DNA of 25,277 bases. Source: Campylobacteraceae bacterium (GTDB taxonomy: Bacteria > Campylobacterota > Campylobacteria > Campylobacterales > Sulfurovaceae). The notes under the pieces are model-generated. The model saw only the letters and a list, made by a program, of their open reading frames with translations, had not been told where the DNA came from and did not search any database. The DNA is taken from NCBI GenBank assembly GCA_027081065.1, contig JALWLW010000015.1:1-25277 (forward strand). Direction: 5' to 3'. A program made the position numbers and the translations under genes. This document shows positions 15,879-23,925 of this stretch, piece by piece. Position 1 is the first letter of the stretch; each line of letters begins with the position of its first letter.

Positions 15879-15910
15879 CCTTCTAAATTTTAGAAAAAAA
15901 GGTAGAGGCT

Positions 15911-16351
15911 ATGGGTGGATTTTCAGATAATTATGAAGGTGGATACTGGGATTTAAATGGTCTTCCAACAGCCATGAAGCAAGAAAATAAATACAATAGC
16001 ATTAACACCGAGAAATCCTATGAGGTAGACTCTGATACAACACACGACTACTTAGCTGTACGTTTAAGCCTTACGCATTTACTAAAGTCTAATGAGCAGT
16101 ACATTAGAGGACGGCTTTGTCATAATCATGACCAAGATACCCCCCTAAAACTTATTTATAATCAAGAAAATAAAAACTTAGAGCTCTATTATCGTGAGAC
16201 TTTTATTGGTTCTATTCAAAAAAAATTTGAACAAGAAGGCATTGACAATAGCTCAATGGTCAATGATTTTTGTTTAGAAAATGGAGTATTAAAAAAAGTT
16301 GAAGCCCTATGGAATGGTGAGGATTTTTATCTTAAGAAGAAGAGAGTCTAA
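15911..16351 (+). CDS. Unrecognised 146-residue soluble protein
   Basis: I do not recognise the family. It begins MGGFSDNYEGGYWDLNGLP and has no signal peptide or membrane helix. It contains a charged centre with YIRGRLCHNHDQDTP, LKLIYNQENKNLELYYRETF, and a Lys-rich end. The alternating beta-like stretches near 95-115 suggest a small alpha/beta fold. It faces away from the permease gene and converges on the adaptor gene, whose stop is 3 nt away, so it probably stands alone. A plausible -10 box and a GAGG stretch near the ATG support that it is real. Confidence 0.6.
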   Translation: MGGFSDNYEGGYWDLNGLPTAMKQENKYNSINTEKSYEVDSDTTHDYLAVRLSLTHLLKSNEQYIRGRLCHNHDQDTPLKLIYNQENKNLELYYRETFIGSIQKKFEQEGIDNSSMVNDFCLENGVLKKVEALWNGEDFYLKKKRV

Positions 16352-16353
16352 AT

Positions 16354-17343
16354 CTACTCTTCCCCATTAATCACTACATCAGAGTCAATCAAGAACAATG
16401 AATTATTAACTACCACATCCCCTTCTTTCAGTCCAGAGACTACTTGAAACTGCGTACTTGAGATTCGTTTTGCTTTAATAACTTTTGTTTTGTACTCACC
16501 CTCATACTCACCAGGAATGAAAACTAAATGTTTGTCTCCTTTAGTTATCACAGCTGTGGTTGGAAGTACTAAATTGGTCATGATTGTTTGTATGCTCTTA
16601 ATGGTTGCGTACGAGTTGGGCTGAATTTTCTCATCTTTATTCTCTAAGCTAATACGAAAATCGATGGTCTTGTTAACTTTATCCACTACAGGATAGATGA
16701 AATCAACCGTGGCTTCACGAACTTTTTTGTCACCATTTAGAGTAACTTTTACTTTTGAGCCTTTATGAATATAAGCTCTATCAGCTTCGTAAGCTTTAGC
16801 AACTACCCACACGGTAGAGAGGTCAGCTAATTTATAAACCTCCATCCCTTTTTTTACAGCAGAACCTTCAGTAACAGATTTTTCAATAACAATTCCTCCA
16901 TAAGGAGAATAAAACGGTAAATATTTAAAAGCTTTATTCGCACGTTTTATCATGTTAATATTACGTTGTGAGACATCATAAAGTTTTAATTTAGTCTCCA
17001 TGTTTTTAGCTAAAGAACGACTTACTTTTTTAGCTGAAAGCAGTTCAATTTGTGTTTTGTACACTTCTGGAGAATAAATTTCAAAAAGCTTTTCACCTTT
17101 AAGAACTTTGTCGTAAATATTAGGAGCAGTTAAACCTCGTATAAAACCATCTTGTGTTAACGAAACAGTATAGATTCGGTCATCAGCTATTTGAACATAA
17201 CCATTATAAGTTCTACTTTTTTCAACACTTAAAGTTTTAACTTTGACGGTTTTTACATTAAACAGTTGTTCAACTGTTGTAGCTTGTGACAGGTTCAAAA
17301 AAAACAGCATTAAAAAACTTGGTATGAATAATAGATTTTTCAT
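16354..17343 (-). CDS. Periplasmic adaptor (CusB/HlyD-type membrane fusion protein)
   Basis: This 329-residue adaptor has a signal peptide (about 1-21). It carries the usual barrel-sandwich half-motifs, GFIRGLTAPNIYDKVLKGEKLF (about 66-87) and YSPYGGIVIEKSVTEGSAVKKG (about 139-160), either side of a helical hairpin (ELLSAKKVSRSLAKNM). Beta-barrel and membrane-proximal domains follow (LADLSTVWVVAKAYEADRAY, then VFIPGEYEGEY). This layout is most like CusB-type metal efflux adaptors. No lipobox is seen. Its ATG overlaps the stop of the TolC-family gene by one base and its Shine-Dalgarno (GGAGAG) lies inside that gene, so they are translationally coupled. No RND pump gene follows, which is unexpected for this type. 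Confidence 0.82.
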   Translation of the reverse strand: MKNLLFIPSFLMLFFLNLSQATTVEQLFNVKTVKVKTLSVEKSRTYNGYVQIADDRIYTVSLTQDGFIRGLTAPNIYDKVLKGEKLFEIYSPEVYKTQIELLSAKKVSRSLAKNMETKLKLYDVSQRNINMIKRANKAFKYLPFYSPYGGIVIEKSVTEGSAVKKGMEVYKLADLSTVWVVAKAYEADRAYIHKGSKVKVTLNGDKKVREATVDFIYPVVDKVNKTIDFRISLENKDEKIQPNSYATIKSIQTIMTNLVLPTTAVITKGDKHLVFIPGEYEGEYKTKVIKAKRISSTQFQVVSGLKEGDVVVNNSLFLIDSDVVINGEE

Positions 17344-18542
17344 TATATCTCTCCTAAAAATTGGCTTATTTGGTTTTCTCTAAGGGCAATGGCTAAACGC
17401 TTCGCATTCATGCTAAGGGCATTATTTGCTTTTTGTGTAAAGAGTTCATAGTAGCGAACCAATGAGCCACCTGTACTCAATTCAGACTTTGCATTGGCGA
17501 TGAGCTTTAAAATTTTAATACGACTCTGTTCTAAAATGGCCAACTCTTGATGCAAGGCTTTGAGTTCATGTAAAGAGATTTTCAACCCTTGTTCAAGTTT
17601 TACCTTAACTTGTTTGTAACTAATATCTTGAATATTGGCACGTTTTATTGCTTGTACTTTTTCTCGCTCTTGTTTCCCATGAGTAAACAAAGGGTACGCC
17701 ACAGCAAAAGAGACATAGTCATTACGGTCAAAACGTTGGTAGTATCCACCTGTTACCGTAATGTCTGCTTGTTCTTTCTCTTGGGCTAACTCAATGCCTT
17801 TATTTGCCACATCTTTTAATGCCCTTACAATTTCAAGTTGAGGGTTTTTGTCTTGAATCTCTAAAAGTAATGTATCTAAAGATTGCTCTTCATAGTGCTT
17901 CAAAGCAACCTCATCAGAAAAATCATCTATCTTCATATTTCCAATAAGCTCTATGTTCTCTCTTGCTACTTCTATGCGTTGCAAAGCATTTTCACGTTGA
18001 AGCTGATATATTTTTTGTAACAGTTGTGTTTTAATATACTTGTCTACCGAATCACGCTCAACTGCTGAAAGATTAATTAGCAAATTCATCGGAGTATTTA
18101 AAAATGCAATATAATCATCTAATATATTCAAAGTTTTCCTAGCATACGCCACCTCTATAAATGCTTTTCTAACAGCAAAAGCAATACTTACTTTTAAAGA
18201 TTCTGCATTTTGTGTAACAACCCTTTTTTTCTCTTCTTCTATGTCAGAGGCTACTTCTAACTTATTTGAAAGAGGAATGGTTTGAGAGTACATGACGTAT
18301 TGGTTTTGCATCGCTTCAATATTTCTTGAAAAGGGTTTGTCACTTTGTAAGTCATTTATTCCAATGGTTAACATAGGATCAGCCCAAAAACCTTCAATCT
18401 TTTTTTGCTCATCAACAATAGCTAACTCCTCTTCTAAAATTTGCAGTTGATAGTTGTTTTTAATACTATAGTCAATGGTTTCTTGAACTGTTTGTGCTTG
18501 AAGAGAGAGAGATAGCAGTAAAATAGTACCTATTTTTCTCAT
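17343..18542 (-). CDS. TolC-family outer-membrane efflux protein (CusC-like)
   Basis: The protein has a signal peptide (MRKIGTILLLSLSLQAQ) and the long alpha-helical repeats of the outer-membrane factor family: a first half with QETIDYSIKNNYQLQILEEELAI and WADPMLTIGIND, and a second with LDTLLLEIQDKNPQLEIVRALKDVANKGIELAQ and GGYYQRFDRNDYVSFAVAYPLF. At 399 residues it is at the short end of the family, as often in metal-efflux versions. I start it at 18542 because AAAGGGG (18549-18555) is 6 nt upstream, whereas the ATG at 18548 directly abuts it. It forms the exit duct for the adaptor encoded next. It lies 57 nt after the YtkA-like gene. Confidence 0.85.
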   Translation of the reverse strand: MRKIGTILLLSLSLQAQTVQETIDYSIKNNYQLQILEEELAIVDEQKKIEGFWADPMLTIGINDLQSDKPFSRNIEAMQNQYVMYSQTIPLSNKLEVASDIEEEKKRVVTQNAESLKVSIAFAVRKAFIEVAYARKTLNILDDYIAFLNTPMNLLINLSAVERDSVDKYIKTQLLQKIYQLQRENALQRIEVARENIELIGNMKIDDFSDEVALKHYEEQSLDTLLLEIQDKNPQLEIVRALKDVANKGIELAQEKEQADITVTGGYYQRFDRNDYVSFAVAYPLFTHGKQEREKVQAIKRANIQDISYKQVKVKLEQGLKISLHELKALHQELAILEQSRIKILKLIANAKSELSTGGSLVRYYELFTQKANNALSMNAKRLAIALRENQISQFLGEI

Positions 18543-18576
18543 GGTCATCCCCTTTGAAATATTTTAGATAATTTTT

Positions 18577-18595
18577 GGTGCGTTTAAAACGCACC
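18577..18595. repeat. Near-perfect palindrome between the YtkA-like and TolC genes
   Basis: GGTGCGT (18577-18583) and ACGCACC (18589-18595) form a GC-rich 7-bp stem with a TTAAA loop, extendable to 9 matching bases per arm. No T run follows in the direction of transcription (minus strand), so it is not a textbook terminator. It is strikingly GC-rich in an AT-rich gap. It could adjust expression between the lipoprotein and the efflux genes, or be a regulator binding site. Confidence 0.55.
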
Positions 18596-18604
18596 CTATG
18601 AAGA

Positions 18605-19003
18605 TTACAGAATTACAGAAGAAGAGTGTTTATATTTTTTACCATCTTTTTCAATGAAAATCTTAACTTGCCATGTCCCACCCATTGAGAAATTTACATT
18701 TCCTGAATATTTATCACCAGAAGCTGAGAAAGTTTTAACATCTTCCATATAAGGCATACCAGGCATTTCAGGCATAAATACTTTAAACTCCACTTTAGCC
18801 CCTGTTAGAGCTTTTCCATCTTTAGTAATAGATACATCAATAGTATTGTCACCCACAACCAATGGTTTAGCTGAAGAGTAAGTTACTGCTAAAGAACCTG
18901 CTTTACCACTTTTGGTAAAGCCCTCTGATGACTCACTCCCACCACATGCTACAAAAAATAGACCTAAAGTTAAAATAGACGCTAATTTGAATAATTTTTT
19001 CAT
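18605..19003 (-). CDS. YtkA-like lipoprotein with a Met-rich copper-like motif
   Basis: The 132-residue protein has a lipoprotein signal ending FFVAC (Cys20), so it is likely membrane-anchored facing the periplasm. The body is an immunoglobulin-like YtkA/FixH-type domain: GSLAVTYSSAKPLVVGDNTI, KDGKALTGAKVEFKVFM and a C-terminal GGTWQVKIFIEKDG. The segment MPEMPGMPYMED (about 82-93) has four methionines in a short loop, as in proteins that bind Cu(I). It probably passes or senses copper beside the efflux genes downstream. AAGGAT is its Shine-Dalgarno, and TATACT at 19036-19041 (minus) is a possible -10. The 9-bp direct repeat AGTGTGTAA/AGTGTGTGG (about 19049-19066) lies upstream. Confidence 0.8.
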   Translation of the reverse strand: MKKLFKLASILTLGLFFVACGGSESSEGFTKSGKAGSLAVTYSSAKPLVVGDNTIDVSITKDGKALTGAKVEFKVFMPEMPGMPYMEDVKTFSASGDKYSGNVNFSMGGTWQVKIFIEKDGKKYKHSSSVIL

Positions 19004-19084
19004 TACTACAATCCTTATGTATGTTTAATAGAAGTAGTATAGAGTTTTTAGTGTGTAAAGTGTGTGGAGAAAAAAGATAAATAC

Positions 19085-19121
19085 AAATAAAGCGATAAAA
19101 TTTCAAATAAACGCTTTATTT
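19085..19121 (-). terminator. 10-bp hairpin after the DUF808 gene
   Basis: AAATAAAGCG (19085-19094) and CGCTTTATTT (19112-19121) are exact complements with a 17-base loop. It lies 19 nt after the stop of the DUF808 gene on the minus strand and upstream of the YtkA-like promoter. It would separate the two transcripts. Confidence 0.5.
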
Positions 19122-19139
19122 ATAAGTAGTAGGTAACTG

Positions 19140-20009
19140 CTATTTTCTAAATAATCGTCTAAAAGTATTAACAACTAATAGAGCAATAGCACCCACAACA
19201 AAACCAACTAACAGTTCAGCTAATAGACTTGGTAAAACATGTAAAAAGTCATGTAACGTACTAATGTTATGAACATAAATTCCTCCAGCAACAAGTAGCA
19301 TAGCAATTGTTCCAATAACTGTTAACCAACGAATAACTTTAGGTAAAGCAGCCACTAAGATGTTACCTATTTTCTCTAAACTTTTAGAATCATGTTCTTC
19401 ACTTTCTCTTATGAGTCTATAGCCTAAGTCATCCATACGAATAATCAGTCCCACAATCCCATAAACGCCAACAGTTGCTACAAATGCTACAAAAGTAACC
19501 ACAGCAATTTGTACTAAAAGCGTACTTTGTGTTACTGTACTTAAAGCAATAATTACAATTTCAATCGATAAAATAAAATCAGTTAAAATTGCTGACTTTA
19601 TTTTCTCTTTTTCTACTGCTAAAATCTCTTCTTGTGAAAGTGTTTTAAGTTCTCGTTTAGCTTCAGCTTTCTCATGAGGTACAAAATATTCATAAATTTT
19701 TTCAGCACCTTCATAGGCTAAATAGACCCCACCTACCATTAAAATAGGAATAATAATCCACGGAAGAAACGCACTTAGCAAAAAAGCCAAAGGTAAAATA
19801 ATAAGTTTATTGAGAAATGAACCTTTGGTAATAGCCCACAAAACGGGAAGTTCACGAGAAGCTGTAAAACCAGATGCTTTGTCAGCACTTACGGCTAAAT
19901 CATCACCTAATATACCTGCTGTTTTTTTAGTAGCAACTTGACTCATGGCTGCTACGTCGTCCATTAAAACTGCTATATCATCAAATAGTGCAAAAAAACC
20001 TGCTGACAT
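19140..20009 (-). CDS. DUF808 (YedI-type) inner-membrane protein
   Basis: The 289-residue protein opens MSAGFFALFDDIAVLMDDVA with KKTAGILGDDLAV, the typical DUF808 N-terminus. Several membrane helices follow, such as NKLIILPLAFLLSAFLPWIIIP, SAILTDFILSIEIVIIALSTV, and the last two. The family is widespread (E. coli YedI) and its function is unknown; one suggestion is a transporter. AAGGAT lies before the ATG. It sits between two copper-type genes, but its family is not known to be metal-related, so its presence may be incidental. Confidence 0.85.
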   Translation of the reverse strand: MSAGFFALFDDIAVLMDDVAAMSQVATKKTAGILGDDLAVSADKASGFTASRELPVLWAITKGSFLNKLIILPLAFLLSAFLPWIIIPILMVGGVYLAYEGAEKIYEYFVPHEKAEAKRELKTLSQEEILAVEKEKIKSAILTDFILSIEIVIIALSTVTQSTLLVQIAVVTFVAFVATVGVYGIVGLIIRMDDLGYRLIRESEEHDSKSLEKIGNILVAALPKVIRWLTVIGTIAMLLVAGGIYVHNISTLHDFLHVLPSLLAELLVGFVVGAIALLVVNTFRRLFRK

Positions 20010-20079
20010 TTTAATCCTTAATTATAATCTATATTAAAGACGTATTTTAACCACTTAATGGTTAGATGGACTTAATGAC

Positions 20080-20101
20080 GAAGAGGAATGAAAACCTCTT
20101 C
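20080..20101 (-). terminator. Hairpin after the multicopper oxidase gene
   Basis: GAAGAGG (20080-20086) and CCTCTTC (20095-20101) form a 7-bp GC-containing stem with an 8-base loop, 7 nt past the oxidase stop on the minus strand. No T run follows, so termination may be partial and allow some read-through into the DUF808 gene. Confidence 0.5.
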
Positions 20102-20108
20102 TTCTTAA

Positions 20109-22802
20109 TTAGTTTGAAGAGCCTACATTTCCACTCTCACCTACTCTAAAGTAACCCATCATTCCAGCATCTTCATGCTCTAAAATGTGACAATGATACA
20201 TATAATCACCTACACTTAATACTGGATCAAACTTTGCAATAATTTTAATGCTTTCACCAGGTTGTACCAAAAAGGTATCTTTCCATCCAAGGTCTACGCC
20301 TGTTGCAGGAACACCGTTTCTACTTAAAATTTGGTACTGTACAGCATGTGCATGGAAAGGGTGTGCCATTGGCGAAGCATTTTTAATTTCCCAAATCTCT
20401 GTACTACCTGCACCAATAAATTCATCAACACGGTTCATATCAAAAGTTTTACCATTAATAACAAAAGTCATATTCATACCTCCACTATTATTACTGTTAT
20501 TCATAGAACCCATATTTCCGTCCATATTCCCCATGTTACCCATGTCCATCATCATTACAAATTGGCGACTTTTATCACTGTTTACAGCTGTTGCAGGGTC
20601 AATTCTTGTAGCTATCTCTGCATTACTTGGTAACTTTTCATATAAAGTGACATCATCAGTTACAGCTGTTGTAACGTCAAATCTCATAATAACAAGACCT
20701 TCACCAGCACCAGCCATACCCATCATGCCTCCCATTCCATTATTTGACATACTACCCATGCCTGACATACCATTCATACCTCCCATTTCTGAGGAATCAT
20801 TCATACCAGCCATTCCACTTGAGTTTCCATCACCCATACCAGACATACCGTTCATACCTCCCATTTCTGAGGAATCATTCATACCATTCATGCCAGCCAT
20901 TTCACCTGAGTTTCCATCACCCATGCCATCCATTCCATCCATACCACCCATCATACTCATCATATCTCCAGCAGTTGGTTGGCTAACCATCATAACTTTA
21001 GTTCCCACAGTGTCTTTTGAAAAATCTACAACAATTTCAACCCGTTCAGCAGCCCCAAGAGTAATTGAGTCAAGCTCTACAGGCTCATTTAATAGTCCTC
21101 CATCAGTACCTACCACTTTAAATTTACGTCCATCATTAAATGCAAATTTATAATTTCTAGCATTTGAAACATTATAAAGTCTAAATCGGTATTGTGCTGT
21201 ATCTACTTCATATTTTGGAATCACTGAACCGTTGACCAGTACTTTATCTCCTAACATTCCATCACTGTCCATACCCATAGTCATATATTGAAGTTTTCTT
21301 ACCCCATTTTCTTCAGGTGCAAAACGTCTGTCTTGAACCAATAACACAACATCTCTATCACCAGAAGGAAGGTTTTTGTCAGCTTCTAATTTTTTAGAAA
21401 TCTCATCTTCCAAAAGAAAAGCACCAGCTAATCCCATGTAGACTTGTTTACCTGTTTCCATATCGGGATGAGGGTGAAACCACATAGAAGAGGCTGGTTG
21501 ACTCATTGTAAAAGTATAATCTTTTGTTGTACCACTTGCCACAGGAACATCTGGTCCCCCATCCATAATGGCTGGAATTTTAAATCCATGCCAATGAATT
21601 GTTGAATCTGAATCAAGCTGATTGTCTAGCTTTAAAGTCATTGCAGTTCCACGATTAGTACGAATAACCAAGGGAAGCTGTTTATTGTTGTATCTCCACA
21701 TTGGTGTAACCCATGAACCATTAGGTGTTTCAATAGTTACATTAACCTCGGTATTGGCTGTTAGTGTATAAGTCTCTTTAGCATCAGTGCTATCTCCATC
21801 TTCATCACTCATTGTCTCTAAAATATGCAAAGTAGGTAATGTTGTCGATGCCATATATTTACTTACTTCAGCACTTAAATTTGCATCTTTATTAGCTCTA
21901 TCAGTTTGAATACTCTCTACATCAAAGCCCATTTGTCTTAAGTTTTCTGTCTCTTCAGGACTTAGTTCACCATTACGAAGTCTATTGGTGGTGTTGTTAA
22001 AAAGCTTAGTTCGTGCAAGAGCATACTCTTGTGTTCCATCAACATCAACTGTCCCATCTCCATCAACATCAATACCATCTGATTTTCCATCTTTGATATC
22101 TTCTTTGATTTTACTCATAATCTCAAAAGCACGTTCGGGAGCAATATTTAACTCTTTGACAAATGTTGAAAATGCAATGGCTCTGTTCTTTGCAAATGCT
22201 TCTAAGATTTTAGATGGTGTTTGAGTTAAGTCACCTCTTTTACTAAAAACATCCCCCTCAAGCATGGGCATAGGTGAAGAGTCTTTAATAAGTAAATCAT
22301 AAATTAACTGTTCTGATTCACTACTAGCTGTTGCCAAATCCATTCCAGCATCTATTTTCTCTTTAGTAAGTTCAGCAAAAATAGTAGTCTCAGGTGTCAA
22401 AGAGACAAACTCTTTTTTAGTTAACATCTCTTCAAATTCTGTTTTAGAGACTAATGTTTTCAACCCATCATTTTCACTAATATTAACTGTTGTTTTTGTT
22501 GCTTCATCTTCATAACTTCCACCTGTACTCTCTATCGTATAATACTCACTAGTTAAAGTAAGCGTTGGTAACAAGAACTTTCCATTCATTGAAGTTGTTT
22601 GTCCAACTTCTTTTCCATTGGCATCATAAATTGTAACCGTAGCATTTGTAATTGGACCTTTTAGTAAGGAACCTGCTAATTTATCGCTTGAAGTAACCAC
22701 GGGGCTATTACTTGTAGCTGTTACACTATCTCCACATCCAACAAGTAATCCTGCTGTAATAACTGACAATCCAATAATTTTAAACATTCTATTTTCTCGC
22801 AT
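20109..22802 (-). CDS. Multicopper oxidase lipoprotein with N-terminal extension and Met-rich insert
   Basis: Multicopper oxidases couple substrate oxidation, often of Cu(I), to O2 reduction in the periplasm. The 897 residues carry a lipobox (LLVGC, Cys23). A Gly/Thr-rich carboxypeptidase-regulatory-like segment (about 40-110) follows, then a helical region with a calcium-loop-like DVDGDGTVDVDG (245-256), and the oxidase core from about 345. All copper ligands are present: HWHG (403-406), HPH (443-445), HPFHAH (814-819), and YHCHILEHEDAGM (869-881) with Cys871, His876 and Met881. A roughly 85-residue Met/Gly repeat (613-697) and a second Met/Asn patch (749-777) are inserted between the second and third cupredoxin domains. 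The ATG at 22802 is preferred, as AAAAGGA lies 6 nt upstream. The usual size is 450-550, so about 340 residues are extra. Confidence 0.9.
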   Translation of the reverse strand: MRENRMFKIIGLSVITAGLLVGCGDSVTATSNSPVVTSSDKLAGSLLKGPITNATVTIYDANGKEVGQTTSMNGKFLLPTLTLTSEYYTIESTGGSYEDEATKTTVNISENDGLKTLVSKTEFEEMLTKKEFVSLTPETTIFAELTKEKIDAGMDLATASSESEQLIYDLLIKDSSPMPMLEGDVFSKRGDLTQTPSKILEAFAKNRAIAFSTFVKELNIAPERAFEIMSKIKEDIKDGKSDGIDVDGDGTVDVDGTQEYALARTKLFNNTTNRLRNGELSPEETENLRQMGFDVESIQTDRANKDANLSAEVSKYMASTTLPTLHILETMSDEDGDSTDAKETYTLTANTEVNVTIETPNGSWVTPMWRYNNKQLPLVIRTNRGTAMTLKLDNQLDSDSTIHWHGFKIPAIMDGGPDVPVASGTTKDYTFTMSQPASSMWFHPHPDMETGKQVYMGLAGAFLLEDEISKKLEADKNLPSGDRDVVLLVQDRRFAPEENGVRKLQYMTMGMDSDGMLGDKVLVNGSVIPKYEVDTAQYRFRLYNVSNARNYKFAFNDGRKFKVVGTDGGLLNEPVELDSITLGAAERVEIVVDFSKDTVGTKVMMVSQPTAGDMMSMMGGMDGMDGMGDGNSGEMAGMNGMNDSSEMGGMNGMSGMGDGNSSGMAGMNDSSEMGGMNGMSGMGSMSNNGMGGMMGMAGAGEGLVIMRFDVTTAVTDDVTLYEKLPSNAEIATRIDPATAVNSDKSRQFVMMMDMGNMGNMDGNMGSMNNSNNSGGMNMTFVINGKTFDMNRVDEFIGAGSTEIWEIKNASPMAHPFHAHAVQYQILSRNGVPATGVDLGWKDTFLVQPGESIKIIAKFDPVLSVGDYMYHCHILEHEDAGMMGYFRVGESGNVGSSN
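20771..20930 (-). repeat. 78-bp in-frame tandem repeat inside the multicopper oxidase
   Basis: The plus-strand sequence TCCCATTTCTGAGGAATCAT recurs with a spacing of exactly 78 bp (20781 and 20859). The neighbouring GAGTTTCCATCACCCAT recurs at 87 bp (20821 and 20908), because the second copy has a 9-bp (3-codon, MNG) difference. The repeat encodes SSEMGGMNGMSGMGDGNSSG-like units. A length that is a multiple of three keeps the frame, so copy number could vary without inactivating the enzyme. Confidence 0.85.
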
Positions 22803-22850
22803 TTTAAATCCTTTTCTATTGTTTTAATAGTTAAGAGTTTAACAAAGAAG

Positions 22851-22888
22851 AATTACCCAATCATTACGTTAACATTAGCTAAACATTA
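22851..22888 (-). promoter_or_regulatory. Four 11-bp-phased TAATG-like repeats upstream of the multicopper oxidase
   Basis: Read on the minus strand, TAATG at 22884-22888, TAATG at 22873-22877, TAATG at 22862-22866 and TAATT at 22851-22855 are spaced exactly 11 bp apart. They lie at the kinase stop codon and upstream of the oxidase start (22802). OmpR-type regulators bind tandem direct repeats at about 10-11 bp spacing on one DNA face, and such a regulator is encoded just upstream. The weak -10 candidate TATTAA lies further downstream. This would be the operator through which the pair controls the oxidase. Confidence 0.6.
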
Positions 22889-23925
22889 CTTTTTAAGAAT
22901 TTTAAAATAAATTTACTCCCAACACCTACTTCACTCTCTACTTTTATCTCTATGCCTAAATCTTCACATAACTTTTGTACAACATGAAGCCCTATGCCCA
23001 TTCCTCTTTCTGTCTCCTTATAAAAACGATTAAAAACTTTTAAAGGCTTTTTAATCCCTATACCACTGTCTTCAATAATAAGTCTCTTATCTATAAAGTA
23101 GACCTTAACAGTTCCATTTCTAACATTATATTTTGATGCATTACTGAGTAAATTATCTACTATACGCATCAAAGCTTCAGGATTTACATCAACATAAACT
23201 TTAGCTATATCTACACTAAAATTTATATCTGAAAAAATCATCTCGTAATGCTCAACACGCCTTTTTACAAAACTACTTAACTCAATTTTCTCTTTTAACA
23301 AAGGACTATGTGCTAAATAATAAGAGAGATTTAGCTGTAAGTCTGAAATTGTTTGCATTGCCTCATTACTTCTCATAATAGCTGCATCGACACCAAATTT
23401 TTTTTCTAAAATTTTAAAATTAATTTTTAAACTAGAGAGTGGTGTATTAAAATCATGTAACATATCTTTTACTAGTTCATCATTTAGTCTCAAAGCTTCA
23501 CGTAAAGGGCGTAGTGCAAAACTTGCAAAAAATATAGATATTAGTAATACAATGAGTAAAAAGAAGAGATAAATTTTGAGATTTTCATTAAAAATCTTGT
23601 TATACTCAATGTTATATTTTTCCTTAGATAAAGAGAGTTTAATATAGTGATTTTTACTTGAAGTAATGGCAAAAAGCATATAATATTCATCTGAACTATA
23701 AAGAGTGTTTAACTCTCTACCATTTAAATGTTCAATAAAGTTCATATCATACTTTACACAATCTAGCGTATAGGAACATTGCCGTATCTCATGCATAATC
23801 TTCATCTCATATTTATGACTAACACTTTTATGATATTGCCACATTACTAAACTTAAAAAAGTGAACTGGACAAAGAAAAAGAGTGAAAAACTCTTTAAAA
23901 AAGCTTCTTTTTCATAACTCTTCAA
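22879..23925 (-). CDS. Sensor histidine kinase of an OmpR-type two-component system
   Basis: The kinase has two membrane helices (near the N-terminus, and IYLFFLLIVLLISIFFASFAL) with a periplasmic sensor of about 80 residues between. The HisKA box is DMLHDFNTPLSSLK, the N box LMRIVDNLLSNASKYN, and the G boxes IEDSGIGI and GMGIGLHVVQ. No separate HAMP domain is obvious. Its upstream part overlaps the regulator. I place the start at the TTG 23925 (LKSYEKEAFLKS), since the MTLKML extension runs within the regulator and GGGG lies about 8 nt before the TTG. ATG 23961 would give 360 residues. The sensor has cysteines (CSYTLDC) of possible redox or metal relevance. It precedes the copper oxidase. 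Confidence 0.85.
   Translation of the reverse strand: MKSYEKEAFLKSFSLFFFVQFTFLSLVMWQYHKSVSHKYEMKIMHEIRQCSYTLDCVKYDMNFIEHLNGRELNTLYSSDEYYMLFAITSSKNHYIKLSLSKEKYNIEYNKIFNENLKIYLFFLLIVLLISIFFASFALRPLREALRLNDELVKDMLHDFNTPLSSLKINFKILEKKFGVDAAIMRSNEAMQTISDLQLNLSYYLAHSPLLKEKIELSSFVKRRVEHYEMIFSDINFSVDIAKVYVDVNPEALMRIVDNLLSNASKYNVRNGTVKVYFIDKRLIIEDSGIGIKKPLKVFNRFYKETERGMGIGLHVVQKLCEDLGIEIKVESEVGVGSKFILKFLKSNV

Noticed and set aside
15881..15895. A terminator in the gap between the permease and the 15911 gene
   Set aside because: The palindrome is short, AT-only apart from one pair, and lies just after a -10 box between divergent genes, where a terminator would serve no gene.
20771..20930. Regular repeats that could suggest a CRISPR array
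   Set aside because: The repeats are in-frame coding repeats with no unique spacers and they lie inside the oxidase gene.
20248..21153. A 301-codon open frame on the plus strand opposite the multicopper oxidase
   Set aside because: It is the antisense of a Met/Gly repeat and yields a Pro/Ile/Ser-rich low-complexity product. The opposite strand encodes a protein with all copper ligands in place.
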